Source: Roseovarius aestuariivivens (GTDB lineage Bacteria > Pseudomonadota > Alphaproteobacteria > Rhodobacterales > Rhodobacteraceae). From it: a DNA stretch of 64,000 nt. The notes under the pieces are model-generated. The model made no database searches. It was given only the letters and a program-made list of their open reading frames with translations, and had not been told where the DNA came from. A program made the position numbers and the translations under genes. The stretch lies in assembly GCF_004761875.1 (NCBI RefSeq), contig NZ_SJEY01000005.1, positions 124,001 to 188,000 on the forward strand, read 5' to 3'. Below are positions 46,967 through 55,312 of the stretch, piece after piece (the stretch's first letter is position 1; each line of letters starts with the position of its first letter).

Positions 46967-47806
46967 TTAGCCGGTCCAGAGGCCCAAAACCACGCGGTCG
47001 CGCCCTTCCAGATCGTGCCGGATTTCGACCGCGGCAAAGCCGGCCGCGTCAAACATAGCCGCAACCTCGGCGGCTTGCCGCCAGCCGATTTCCACCATCA
47101 GGCGCCCGCCCGGACGCAAATAGGCCCCCGCCCGGGGCACGATCGCACGATAGGCCGAAAGCCCGTCAGCCTCGTCGGTCAGCGCGCCGCGCGGCTCGAA
47201 GGTCAGCTCGGCGCTGAGTTCCGGCAGTTCTTGCACCGCGATATAGGGCGGGTTCGAGACGATGAGATCGAATGTGCCTTCCACGTTCTCGAACCAGGAG
47301 CCGCACAGGAACATCGCCCGGTCCGACACCCCGAGCCGCACCGCGTTGCGCGCCGCCACGTCAAGCGCCTTGCCGGAAATGTCGGTGCCCGTGCCGGACG
47401 CCGTGGGGCGTTCGGCCAGCAGGGACAAAAGGATGCAACCCGACCCGGTGCCGAGATCGAGGACGTGATCGAACGACGTCTCAAGCGCTGCGGCCACGAG
47501 CGTTTCGGTATCGGCCCGCGGATCGAGCACGTCCGGCGTGACCTCGAACTCATGCGCCCAGAAGGCGCGGTATCCGAGGATATGCGAGACCGGCTCTCCC
47601 TTCGCGCGCCGCCGGGCGTATTCCACATAGCGGGCGACCACCGCGTCGGTCAGCGCATCGGCGTCGAGCAGCGACAGGCGCCCCGGCGCCACCCCCGCCG
47701 CCGCGGCCAGCAACCTGCGGCGGTCGCCCGCGTCCGTGCAAGCGCCCTGGGCGAGCACGCGGGCCAGCGCGGAACCGGGTGGCTCCGCCCTTGTCGACGC
47801 GCTCAT
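46967..47806 (-). CDS. prmC: Release factor glutamine methyltransferase
   Basis: 279-aa SAM enzyme that methylates the glutamine of the GGQ motif in release factors. The SAM site is [15 protein letters not shown] and the catalytic motif is SNPPYIAV. An N-terminal helical domain (1-85) recognises the release factor. Its start overlaps the stop of its substrate gene prfA by 4 bp (ATGA). Also known as hemK. Confidence 0.96.
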   Translation of the reverse strand: MSASTRAEPPGSALARVLAQGACTDAGDRRRLLAAAAGVAPGRLSLLDADALTDAVVARYVEYARRRAKGEPVSHILGYRAFWAHEFEVTPDVLDPRADTETLVAAALETSFDHVLDLGTGSGCILLSLLAERPTASGTGTDISGKALDVAARNAVRLGVSDRAMFLCGSWFENVEGTFDLIVSNPPYIAVQELPELSAELTFEPRGALTDEADGLSAYRAIVPRAGAYLRPGGRLMVEIGWRQAAEVAAMFDAAGFAAVEIRHDLEGRDRVVLGLWTG

Positions 47807-48852
47807 CCGTCCATTTCCGCCAGCAAGGCGGCTTGGGCATCCGCCGTGAGCGCGTCGATCACCTCGTCGAGATCTCCCTGCATGACCTGATCGAGCTTGT
47901 AGAGCGTGAGGTTGATGCGGTGATCGGTCATGCGGCCCTGCGGGAAATTGTAGGTTCGGATGCGTTCGGACCGGTCGCCGGAGCCGACCTGCGCCGCACG
48001 GCTGGCGGAACGTTCATCATGCGCCTTTTGCCGTTCGATGTCGTACAGCCGGGTCTTCAGCACCTGCATCGCGATTTCGCGGTTGCGGTGCTGGGATTTC
48101 TCGGAGCTGGTGACCACGAGGCCCGTGGGCAAATGGGTGATCCGTACCGCCGAGTCGGTGGTGTTCACGTGCTGACCGCCCGCGCCCGAACTGCGCATCG
48201 TGTCGATACGCAAATCGTTGGGGTCGATCCTGATATCGACATCCTCGGCCTCGGGCAGCACCGCGACCGTGGCCGCCGAGGTGTGGATGCGTCCACCGCT
48301 TTCGGTTTCAGGCACGCGCTGCACGCGGTGCACGCCCGATTCGAACTTGAGCCGGGCAAAGACCCCGTCGCCCTTGACGGTTGCGATGACCTCCTTGATG
48401 CCGCCAAGCTCGGTTTCGGCCTGCTCGACGATATCGAAGCTCCAGCCTTTCGCCTCTGCGTATCGCTGGTACATGCGCAAGAGGTCGCCGGCGAAAAGTG
48501 CAGCCTCTTCACCGCCGGTGCCGGGGCGGATCTCGATGATGGCGGGGCGCGCGTCGGCCTCATCGCGCGGCAGAAGCGCCAGCCGCAGGCGTTCTTCCAT
48601 CGCGGGACGCTCGGCCTCGAGCGTTTCGAGTTCCTCGCGCGCCATCTCGGCCATCTCGGGGTCGTCGAGAAGCGCGCGGGCGCCCTCGATATCCTCGAGA
48701 AGCTGCCGATAGGCCCGGATTTCCGCGACCACCGGGCGCAAATCGGCGTATTCCCGCCCCAGACGGGCCAGGTCGCCGCCACCCTCGGCCATCTGCGCCT
48801 CGATATACTCGAAACGTTGCGCGATCTCGTTCAGTCTGTCCAAGGGCACCAT
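47803..48852 (-). CDS. prfA: Peptide chain release factor 1
   Basis: 349-aa factor terminating translation at UAA and UAG. The GGQ motif is in [15 protein letters not shown] (about 233), and the PXT-type codon-reading region lies earlier. ATG 48852 ([17 protein letters not shown]) fits the family; the frame is open to 48888. The methyltransferase prmC is coupled downstream. On the opposite strand the secreted-protein gene begins 65 bp away. Confidence 0.96.
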   Translation of the reverse strand: MVPLDRLNEIAQRFEYIEAQMAEGGGDLARLGREYADLRPVVAEIRAYRQLLEDIEGARALLDDPEMAEMAREELETLEAERPAMEERLRLALLPRDEADARPAIIEIRPGTGGEEAALFAGDLLRMYQRYAEAKGWSFDIVEQAETELGGIKEVIATVKGDGVFARLKFESGVHRVQRVPETESGGRIHTSAATVAVLPEAEDVDIRIDPNDLRIDTMRSSGAGGQHVNTTDSAVRITHLPTGLVVTSSEKSQHRNREIAMQVLKTRLYDIERQKAHDERSASRAAQVGSGDRSERIRTYNFPQGRMTDHRINLTLYKLDQVMQGDLDEVIDALTADAQAALLAEMDG

Positions 48853-48916
48853 GAAAAGTTTCGTGTCGCATTCAAGGGGTATGGTCAAGGCCCTGGCTTA
48901 TGCTAAAATCCGGAAC

Positions 48917-49216
48917 ATGAAACGGTTTTTTCTGTGTCTACTGCTGGCCGGTCCCGCGATGGCAGGCGCAGCCATGGCCGACGCGACGATCGGGGGCAAG
49001 ACGGTCGATTGTTACTGCACCGACCGCCAGGGTGACCGCGTCGAGCTGGGGGAAACCATCTGCCTGACGGTGGATGGCAAAAGCTTCATGGCGCAGTGCC
49101 AGATGTCGCTCAACAACCCGATGTGGCGCAAGATCTCGGACGGGTGCCTGTCGTCGTCACTGCGCGAGCCGCGTCAGCCAGGCGTCGAGACGGGCGGCGT
49201 TCACCCCAAGATCTGA
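48917..49216 (+). CDS. Small secreted cysteine-containing protein
   Basis: 99 aa with a signal peptide (1-22 or so, MKRFFLCLLLAGPAMAGAAM). The mature part has five cysteines (DCYCTDRQG, ETICLTV, AQCQMS, SDGC), suggesting disulfide bonds. ATG 48917 is used because the signal peptide begins there; the frame extends to 48851. The last 60 bp overlap the end of the convergent DUF1499 gene. I do not recognise a function; similar short proteins occur in Rhodobacteraceae. Confidence 0.7.
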   Translation: MKRFFLCLLLAGPAMAGAAMADATIGGKTVDCYCTDRQGDRVELGETICLTVDGKSFMAQCQMSLNNPMWRKISDGCLSSSLREPRQPGVETGGVHPKI

Positions 49217-49570
49217 CTTGCCGAAGCGAAGCCGCGCGAACAGCACGATCTGCCCCTCTCGCAGGCCCACCGTGGTGTAGTCGGGAAACCCGAAGACGGT
49301 GCTGCGGGTGACATAGGTGATCTTGCCTTCCTCGACCGAGCCAGCCAGATGGGTCGTGCGGGGATGCGCGCGCGCGATGGCGTCAAGCTCGGCAAGGGTT
49401 TCACGATCGCCGTCGATTACCCGCACCGCCTGCGCCGCCCCGGTACCCGGCTCTGCCCCGGGGGGCAGGACATGCCAGCGCGCCGGATCGGACGGCACGA
49501 GGCGCATCGCGACCGCCAGCCCGACAAGCGAGAGGGCGCTGACCGCGAAAAGAGTCCAGAGCCAGTTCAT
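49157..49570 (-). CDS. DUF1499 family membrane-anchored protein
   Basis: 137 aa with one N-terminal transmembrane segment (1-23, WLWTLFAVSALSLVGLAVAM) and a DUF1499-like periplasmic domain: the motif TTHLAGSVEEGKITYVTRSTVFGFPDYTTVGL and the end LFARLRFGKSDLGVNAARLDAWL. The family has no known activity. It follows the agmatinase gene after 31 bp and overlaps the convergent secreted-protein gene by 60 bp. Confidence 0.82.
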   Translation of the reverse strand: MNWLWTLFAVSALSLVGLAVAMRLVPSDPARWHVLPPGAEPGTGAAQAVRVIDGDRETLAELDAIARAHPRTTHLAGSVEEGKITYVTRSTVFGFPDYTTVGLREGQIVLFARLRFGKSDLGVNAARLDAWLTRLAQ

Positions 49571-49601
49571 GCCGCACCGCCTTTTGGGGATCCTGCCATC
49601 G

Positions 49602-50579
49602 TCATGCGCCCGCCCCGCGCCGGTGGCGCCAGCCCCAGAGGCAAATCAGTTCCATTACCACATGCGCCCCGGCGACGGCGGTGATGTCGCCGTGATCGAA
49701 GGGGGGCGACACCTCGACCATGTCGCCGCCCACCATCTTGATGCCCGCAAGGTCCCGCAGGATCGCAGCGGCCTGCCAGCTGGCCAGCCCGCCCCAGACC
49801 GGCGTGCCGGTGCCCGGCGCGAAGGCGGGATCGAGGCAGTCGATATCGAAGGTCACATAGGTCGGCGCGTCGCCCAGGATCGCCCGGATGCGCGCGGCGG
49901 CCTCGGCGGGGCCGGCCTCGTGCACCTCGCGCGCGGTCAGGCTCGCGACGCCGAGCGTGTCGGCATTGACCGTCCGGATCCCTACCTGGACGGACCGCGC
50001 CGGGTCGATGAGCCCCTCTTTCACCGCCTTGTAGAACATCGTGCCGTGATCGATCCGGGTGAGGTCGTCGTCGGGCCATGTGTCGGAATGGGCATCGAAC
50101 TGCAAAAGCGAGAGAGGCCCGTATTTCTCGGCATAGGCGCGCAGGATCGGGAAGGAGATATAATGATCGCCCCCGATGGCGATGCTGGCCGCGCCGGCGG
50201 TCAGGATTTCCCGGATATGGGCGGTCAGGCGGTCGGGGAACACCGGCAGGTTGGCGTAATCGAAGGCGATATCGCCGTAATCCACGATCGCCAGCTCCTC
50301 GAGCGGGCTGAACCCATCCCAGTAGACCGGCGGATCGAAGGGCTGCAGGGTGCTTGCCTCTCGCACCGCGCGCGGGCCGAGCCGTGTGCCGGGCCGGTTG
50401 GTCACCGCAAGATCGAAGGGCACGCCGGTGATCGCAAGATCGACCCCGGCCAGCGCCTTGGTATAGCGCCGCCGCAGGAAGGACGGCACGCCGCCGAAGC
50501 TGTTTTCGTGGGCGAGCCCCTTCAGATCGTCGCGGGTGAAGGCGAGATCGACCTCGGTTGCCGCATCTTTCAAAGCCAT
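49602..50579 (-). CDS. speB: Agmatinase/ureohydrolase family protein
   Basis: 325-aa binuclear manganese enzyme of the arginase family; agmatinase cleaves agmatine to putrescine and urea. Metal ligands are visible in GGDHYISFP, LLQFDAHSDTWPDD and TFDIDCLDPAFAPGTGTP. Start at ATG 50579 (MALKDAATEV). Similar enzymes in this family can act on guanidinobutyrate or proclavaminate, so the substrate is probable rather than proven. It lies 55 bp after the M20 hydrolase. Confidence 0.87.
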   Translation of the reverse strand: MALKDAATEVDLAFTRDDLKGLAHENSFGGVPSFLRRRYTKALAGVDLAITGVPFDLAVTNRPGTRLGPRAVREASTLQPFDPPVYWDGFSPLEELAIVDYGDIAFDYANLPVFPDRLTAHIREILTAGAASIAIGGDHYISFPILRAYAEKYGPLSLLQFDAHSDTWPDDDLTRIDHGTMFYKAVKEGLIDPARSVQVGIRTVNADTLGVASLTAREVHEAGPAEAAARIRAILGDAPTYVTFDIDCLDPAFAPGTGTPVWGGLASWQAAAILRDLAGIKMVGGDMVEVSPPFDHGDITAVAGAHVVMELICLWGWRHRRGAGA

Positions 50580-50634
50580 GTCTGATGCCCTTTCACGCAT
50601 CGGGGTGGGTGGGCGGGAGATGCGGGAAAGGGCA

Positions 50635-51798
50635 TCATGCCGCCGGCTGGAGCCGCTCGATCAGGCGCGCGAAGAACGACGCGCCGAGAGGGGCCACCTC
50701 ATCGTTGAAATCAAATCCCGGGTGGTGCAAGCCCGGACCGGGGCCCTGGCCCAGAAAAAAATATGATCCCGGCACCACATTCAGCATGTAGGCGAAATCC
50801 TCCGCCCCCATCTCGGGCGGGCGGTCTGTGTTGACGCGGGCCTCACCCACGAGCTCTGCCGCCACCGCGGCCGCGCGGGCGGTCTCGGCCTCGTCATTGA
50901 TCGTGGCGGGATAGCCGCGGTCGATCCGGAGCGTGGCGGCGACACCGTAAGAGGCCGACTGGCCCGAGACGATATCCGCCAGACGCCGATGGGCCATTTG
51001 CTGCACCTCCGGCTCGAAGCTTCGGATCGTGCCGTTGATATAGGCGCGTTCGGGCACGATGTTCTCGGCGCTGCCTGTGTGGATTTGCGACACCCCGACG
51101 ACCAACCGCGCGCCGCTCAGGAGATTGCGGCTGGTGATGGTCTGGATCGCCTGCACGATGCCGCAGGACGCCACGACCGGATCGCGCGTCTCATGCGGAA
51201 AGGCCGCATGCCCGCCCTGCCCCGTGACCTCGATATGAAACGTGTCGACGGCGGCCATTATCGGCCCGGGACAGGTGGCGAAGCGCCCCGCATCGATCCC
51301 CGGCAGGGTATGCAGCGCGTAGATGCGCTCGATCCCGTGGCGCGTCATCACGCCCTCCTCGACCATGACGCGCGCGCCGCCGGGCCCTTCCTCGGCAGGC
51401 TGAAAGATCAGGACGACGCGCCCGCTGAAATTGCGCGTCTCCGCGAGGTAGCGCGCCGCCCCCAGAAGCATCGTGGTATGCCCGTCATGCCCGCAGGCAT
51501 GCATCGCGCCGGGTATCTCGGAGGCATAGGTCGCCCCGGTCTCTTCCTCGATGGGCAGCGCATCCATGTCGGCGCGCAGGGCCGTGACCGGGCCGTCGCC
51601 CTGCCCCTCGATCACCGCGACGACGCCCGAGGTCGCCACGCCGGTCTCGATCCGGGTGATCCCGAAGTCGCGCAGACGCTCTGCCACGAAATGTGCGGTC
51701 TCATGACAGTCAAATCCGATCTCGGGACGCCGGTGGAGCGCCTGCCGCCATGCGGTCAGGTCCTCGGCAAACCCTGCGATACGATTGATGACGGCCAA
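50635..51798 (-). CDS. M20 family amidohydrolase (hippurate/IAA-amino acid hydrolase type)
   Basis: 387-aa dizinc hydrolase removing an acyl group from an amino acid or similar. Metal-binding motifs are DMDALPIEE, MHACGHDGHTTM and FQPAEEGPGGA; the dimerisation domain is about 185-295. The start is a TTG at 51798 with an AGGAG site at 51807-51811, 8 nt upstream; an earlier ATG at 51861 overlaps the divergent mazG start exactly. It is a paralog of the gene at 56755-57915. It may work with speB in amine or amide metabolism. Confidence 0.9.
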   Translation of the reverse strand: MAVINRIAGFAEDLTAWRQALHRRPEIGFDCHETAHFVAERLRDFGITRIETGVATSGVVAVIEGQGDGPVTALRADMDALPIEEETGATYASEIPGAMHACGHDGHTTMLLGAARYLAETRNFSGRVVLIFQPAEEGPGGARVMVEEGVMTRHGIERIYALHTLPGIDAGRFATCPGPIMAAVDTFHIEVTGQGGHAAFPHETRDPVVASCGIVQAIQTITSRNLLSGARLVVGVSQIHTGSAENIVPERAYINGTIRSFEPEVQQMAHRRLADIVSGQSASYGVAATLRIDRGYPATINDEAETARAAAVAAELVGEARVNTDRPPEMGAEDFAYMLNVVPGSYFFLGQGPGPGLHHPGFDFNDEVAPLGASFFARLIERLQPAA

Positions 51799-51806
51799 GC
51801 TCTGGA

Positions 51807-51811
51807 CTCCT
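51807..51811 (-). promoter_or_regulatory. Shine-Dalgarno for the TTG start of the M20 hydrolase
   Basis: AGGAG on the minus strand, 8 nt before TTG 51798, decides the start over the ATG at 51861. Confidence 0.65.
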
Positions 51812-51860
51812 GAGAGTGGGATGGGCAGGTTCCAGTAACGCCAGAAAGGACGCCGCTGCA

Positions 51861-52673
51861 ATGCCCGATGATGCGCTTATCCACGACCCGAAGGGCGGCA
51901 TGGCCCGCCTGCGCGAGATCATGCGCCGCCTGCGCGACCCCGAGACGGGGTGTCCATGGGATATCGAGCAGGATTTCGGCACCATCGCGCCCTACACGAT
52001 CGAGGAAGCCTATGAGGTGGCCGACGCGATCGAGCGCGAGGCGTGGGACGAGCTTCGGGACGAGCTGGGCGATCTTCTATTCCAGTCGGTTTTTCATGCC
52101 CAGATCGCCGAGGATCGCGGCCTTTTCGATTTCGAGGATGTGGCCAATGCGATCGCCGACAAGATGGTCGAACGGCATCCGCATGTCTTCGGCGCGGAAA
52201 GCCGCGACAAGTCCGCCGAACAGCAGACCCGCGACTGGGAGGCGGTGAAGGCCGCCGAACGCGCCGCAAAGGCCCAGACCGGCGTGCTGGATGGTGTGGC
52301 GGTGGGCCTGCCGGCGCTTTTGCGCGCGATGAAGCTGCAGAAGCGGGCCGCGCGGGTCGGGTTCGACTGGCCCGAGACGACGCAGGTGCTGGACAAGATC
52401 GTCGAGGAAGCGGGCGAGTTGACAGAGGCGGCGCAGGATCTTCCGCAGGACAAGATCGAGGAGGAGATGGGCGACCTTCTGTTCGTCATGGCCAATCTCG
52501 CGCGGCACCTGAAGGTTGATCCCGAGCAGGCGCTGCGCCGCGCCAACGCCAAGTTCGTGCGCCGGTTCACCCGGATCGAGGCGCTTCTGGCCGAGGCCGG
52601 AAGACGGCCGGAAGACAGCACGCTGGAAGAAATGGACGGCCTGTGGAATCGCGCCAAGGTGGAGGAGCGATGA
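51861..52673 (+). CDS. mazG: Nucleoside triphosphate pyrophosphohydrolase MazG
   Basis: 270 aa with two MazG domains (about 20-110 and 150-245). Domain 1 has LREIMRRLRDPETGCPWD and EEAYEVADAIE; domain 2 has KIVEEAGELTEAAQ. The acidic EExxE and ExxD helices for magnesium are intact in both. MazG hydrolyses NTPs and noncanonical nucleotides. ATG 51861 with an AAAGGA site 10 nt upstream is used. It is divergent from the M20 gene and overlaps a 31-codon frame at its end. Confidence 0.94.
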   Translation: MPDDALIHDPKGGMARLREIMRRLRDPETGCPWDIEQDFGTIAPYTIEEAYEVADAIEREAWDELRDELGDLLFQSVFHAQIAEDRGLFDFEDVANAIADKMVERHPHVFGAESRDKSAEQQTRDWEAVKAAERAAKAQTGVLDGVAVGLPALLRAMKLQKRAARVGFDWPETTQVLDKIVEEAGELTEAAQDLPQDKIEEEMGDLLFVMANLARHLKVDPEQALRRANAKFVRRFTRIEALLAEAGRRPEDSTLEEMDGLWNRAKVEER

Positions 52674-52765
52674 CCGGGGATCGGGCCCGGCGGGACGCCC
52701 TTGTGACGGCCTTCGCGGCGCGCTCTGACCTCGCGCGGCTCGACGTTCTCCTTTTGACGCCGTGA
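52670..52765 (+). CDS. Possible 31-aa protein coupled to mazG
   Basis: A 31-codon frame starting in an ATGA overlap with the mazG stop, preceded by GGAGGAG within mazG. It ends before the sulfotransferase-like gene. The protein (MTGDRARRDALVTAFAARSD, ending LLLTP) has no recognisable family. It could be a real coupled leader-like peptide or a chance frame. Confidence 0.25.
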   Translation: MTGDRARRDALVTAFAARSDLARLDVLLLTP

Positions 52766-52777
52766 GATCATGACGCA

Positions 52778-53836
52778 ATGACAGAGCCGGCGATGCCCCA
52801 GCCCGCCGTGACGCGCACGCCCGACACCGCGGTGGAGGTCGTTCTTCATATCGGCATGCACAAGACCGGCACGACGGCCTTTCAGAGATGGATGCAGCAA
52901 CACGAGGCGGCTTTGCGCGAGATGGGTGTGCTGGCGCTTGCCTTGCCCGTCGATCTGCTGGCCGGGTATCCGGACGCCTACGACCCCGACGCCGCGCAGC
53001 GGTATCTGGCGCAGGCACGGGCCGGGGAGCTAAATCAGATCGTCATCTCGCACGAAACGCTTAGCCAATGCGCTGTCGGGGATTTCGAGGAGCTGCGCCG
53101 CGCTTTCGGGACCGCGCCGGTGCGCGTCGTGCTTACGCTTCGGCATTGGTGCGGGTTCCTGCCGTCCCGCTGGGCGCAGAACTGTCGGCGCCGGGACACG
53201 ATCCCGTTGCCGGATTTCCTCGAAGCGCTGCTGACGGATCCGGGATCATTCGATGAAACCCGTCCCGACAGAGTTGTCGCACGGGCGCAAGCGGGCGGAT
53301 TCGACAAGGTTGAGATCGTGTCGTTCGACGCGTCACTGGGCCAGGATGGCCCGCTTGCGGCGTTGGTGAGGGCCTGCATGCCGACATCCGCTCTGGCGCT
53401 GTCGCGGCAAGACGCCGAAAAAGTGAACCGAAGCCTGCCGCCGCTTTCATCCGAAATCCTTCGCCTTTTCAACGCCATCACGCATGAGCACGAGGGCGGT
53501 CATGGCTGGCCAATGGGCGCCGGTCTGAGGATCAATCACGGTGGCTATCGACGTTACGATCATTTCGGCGCGTTCGTGCGGCTGCGGCGCGATCCCACCG
53601 CTGCGTTCCGCAGGTTGTCGGCATTGGTGGCGGAGACGATGGCGCCGCTGACGCTTCTGCCGGAGCAGTTCGAGGCGCTCAGGCAGCCCGTCGAAGAGCG
53701 GCTTGGTCCGCTTTGCGTCAATGCGCGGGGCGATCTTTTTCCCGAGGTGCAGTCCAAGACCATTGACGTTTCGCGCCTGACGGCCGGTGATCTTCCCGCC
53801 GATTTGAAGACCCGGATCTTCGACGCCATCGCGTGA
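52778..53836 (+). CDS. Sulfotransferase-like P-loop protein
   Basis: 352 aa. The phosphate/PAPS-binding stretch near the N-terminus (VVLHIGMHKTGTTAFQRWM, about 20-39) is the sulfotransferase-type 5'-PSB loop. A second region (SHETLSQ, about 89-95) and LTLRHW (about 114) resemble the 3'-phosphate site. The rest is not closely like a characterised enzyme. In this family such proteins may sulfate glycans or lipids, but the acceptor is unknown. No strong ribosome-binding site precedes ATG 52778. It converges on the DUF2189 gene. Confidence 0.72.
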   Translation: MTEPAMPQPAVTRTPDTAVEVVLHIGMHKTGTTAFQRWMQQHEAALREMGVLALALPVDLLAGYPDAYDPDAAQRYLAQARAGELNQIVISHETLSQCAVGDFEELRRAFGTAPVRVVLTLRHWCGFLPSRWAQNCRRRDTIPLPDFLEALLTDPGSFDETRPDRVVARAQAGGFDKVEIVSFDASLGQDGPLAALVRACMPTSALALSRQDAEKVNRSLPPLSSEILRLFNAITHEHEGGHGWPMGAGLRINHGGYRRYDHFGAFVRLRRDPTAAFRRLSALVAETMAPLTLLPEQFEALRQPVEERLGPLCVNARGDLFPEVQSKTIDVSRLTAGDLPADLKTRIFDAIA

Positions 53837-53859
53837 CATCCGGTCGGGTCTGTCACGCG

Positions 53860-54666
53860 CTAGGCGTTGAGGCCATCAAGCCCTGGCGCGGTTTCGCCCG
53901 CGGTCACGATCTCGCGGTAGAGATGCCACGTGGCGTGCCCCAAGAGCGGGAGGACGAGAAAGAGGCCCAGAAACGCGGGCAGCATCGCCAGAAAGGTGAG
54001 CCCCGCCACGATCACGGCCCAGAGAAGCATCGGCCCCGGCGAGCCTGTCACCGTCTGGAAGGACGTGATCATCGCGGTCACGAAATCCACTTCGCGATCG
54101 AGCAGAAGCGGCAGCGACACGACCGTGATCATGTAGAGCAACAGCGCGAAGGCCGCGCCCACGCCGGTGCCGACCGTCAGCATGCTCAGGCCCTCGGGCG
54201 TGGTGTAGATCTCATAGGAGGTCGACACGTTGGTCATCGTCGAAAAGCCGAGAAAGAGCGCGAAGATCATGTGCGCGAGGAAGAACCAGAAGAGAAACAT
54301 CACCACGATTACCGCGCAGATCGACGGAAGCTGCCGTTTGCGTTGCTGCGCGATGACACCGAAGATTTCCGACGGGACAAGATCGCGCCCCTGATCGAGC
54401 CGGTGGCTGACCTCATAAAACCCCACGGCCGCGAAGGGCCCGATCAGGGGAAAGCCGACGGCGGCGAAGGTCAGCCAGTAGGTGTGACCGGTGATCCAGG
54501 TGATCCAGATCATGAACCAGCCGATGCCGACATAAACGCCCGAGAACACCAGGGCATAGCCGGGCGCGCGCCACATGTCCCGCCAGCCTTGCCGAAGCGC
54601 GCGGAAGATCATCTCTACCGTCACCGCACCCATGGGCGGCACGCCAAGCGGTCGTGTTTCCGACAT
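53860..54666 (-). CDS. DUF2189 family integral membrane protein
   Basis: 268 aa with about six transmembrane segments (for example YALVFSGVYVGIGWFMIW, AVIVVMFLFWFFLAHMIFALF, AAFALLLYMITVVSLPLLL, MLLWAVIVAGLTFLAMLPAFLG). The sequence around GPFAAVGFYEVSHRLDQG matches the DUF2189 group found in alphaproteobacteria. No activity is known; such genes often lie near cytochrome oxidase genes, but none is seen here. It converges on the sulfotransferase-like gene. Confidence 0.85.
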   Translation of the reverse strand: MSETRPLGVPPMGAVTVEMIFRALRQGWRDMWRAPGYALVFSGVYVGIGWFMIWITWITGHTYWLTFAAVGFPLIGPFAAVGFYEVSHRLDQGRDLVPSEIFGVIAQQRKRQLPSICAVIVVMFLFWFFLAHMIFALFLGFSTMTNVSTSYEIYTTPEGLSMLTVGTGVGAAFALLLYMITVVSLPLLLDREVDFVTAMITSFQTVTGSPGPMLLWAVIVAGLTFLAMLPAFLGLFLVLPLLGHATWHLYREIVTAGETAPGLDGLNA

Positions 54667-54815
54667 CGTCTCCTCCCGTTCCCGTCAAGGATAGCGGCAG
54701 GGCCTGCCGCCAGCCAAGCCTTTTCCTTTCCCCGGCCCCGCCCGTGTCGCGCCGGCTCGATTTTCGGTTTGGATTGTGGTCTAGTCCTTGACGTATCAAG
54801 GGAAAGGACGACGCG

Positions 54816-55307
54816 ATGAACTTTATAGCACCTCTTGCGGCCCTCACCATGGCCCTCTCCATGGCCATGACCGCGAGCGCGGCCTGGGCCGAGGCCTTTA
54901 CCGCCGATGGCGTGGCGAAGGGACAATCATCCACCGAAATCATCGAATTGACAGGCGATCACACGGTGATGAATTCGCGGATTTCCTATTCGGCCTTCGA
55001 GATGGAGGACGAGACCAACCCGATGAATCAGCTCAAAGGGCCCTGCTTTGGTGTGCTCGAGGCGCGCGGCGCCGCAATGCAAGGCAATGGGGTTTGCGTG
55101 CTCGAAGGACTTGAAGGGGATCAGGTCGTGCTGGGCTGGGTCGCGCGCCGCATGGATCCTCAGGGGCGCATCGCCGGGTACTGGACGGTCAATCACGGCA
55201 CGGGAACGTGGCTTCAGGCCTCGGGGGGCGGCACGTTCCTGTCGTCGGTCAACCCCGCGAATGGCGCCGCGACCAACACGTTGAAAGGCGCCATCACCCT
55301 GCGCTGA
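54816..55307 (+). CDS. Secreted protein of unknown function, 163 aa
   Basis: Signal peptide 1-25 (ending SAAWAEA). The mature part resembles a small beta-barrel fold: repeated short strands with GHxTV-like GDHTVMNSRISY and two cysteines (GPCFGV, NGVCVLEG) that probably pair. The end TNTLKGAITLR is typical of secreted barrel proteins. ATG 54816 follows a GGAAAGGA-like site. An inverted repeat CCTTG-N6-CAAGG lies at 54786-54801. Monocistronic and convergent with the amidase gene. No function assigned. Confidence 0.75.
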   Translation: MNFIAPLAALTMALSMAMTASAAWAEAFTADGVAKGQSSTEIIELTGDHTVMNSRISYSAFEMEDETNPMNQLKGPCFGVLEARGAAMQGNGVCVLEGLEGDQVVLGWVARRMDPQGRIAGYWTVNHGTGTWLQASGGGTFLSSVNPANGAATNTLKGAITLR

Positions 55308-55312
55308 GCGGG

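Noticed and set aside
46749..46967. 72-codon minus-strand frame after prmC
   Set aside because: It lacks a start signal and family resemblance, and its codons look random.
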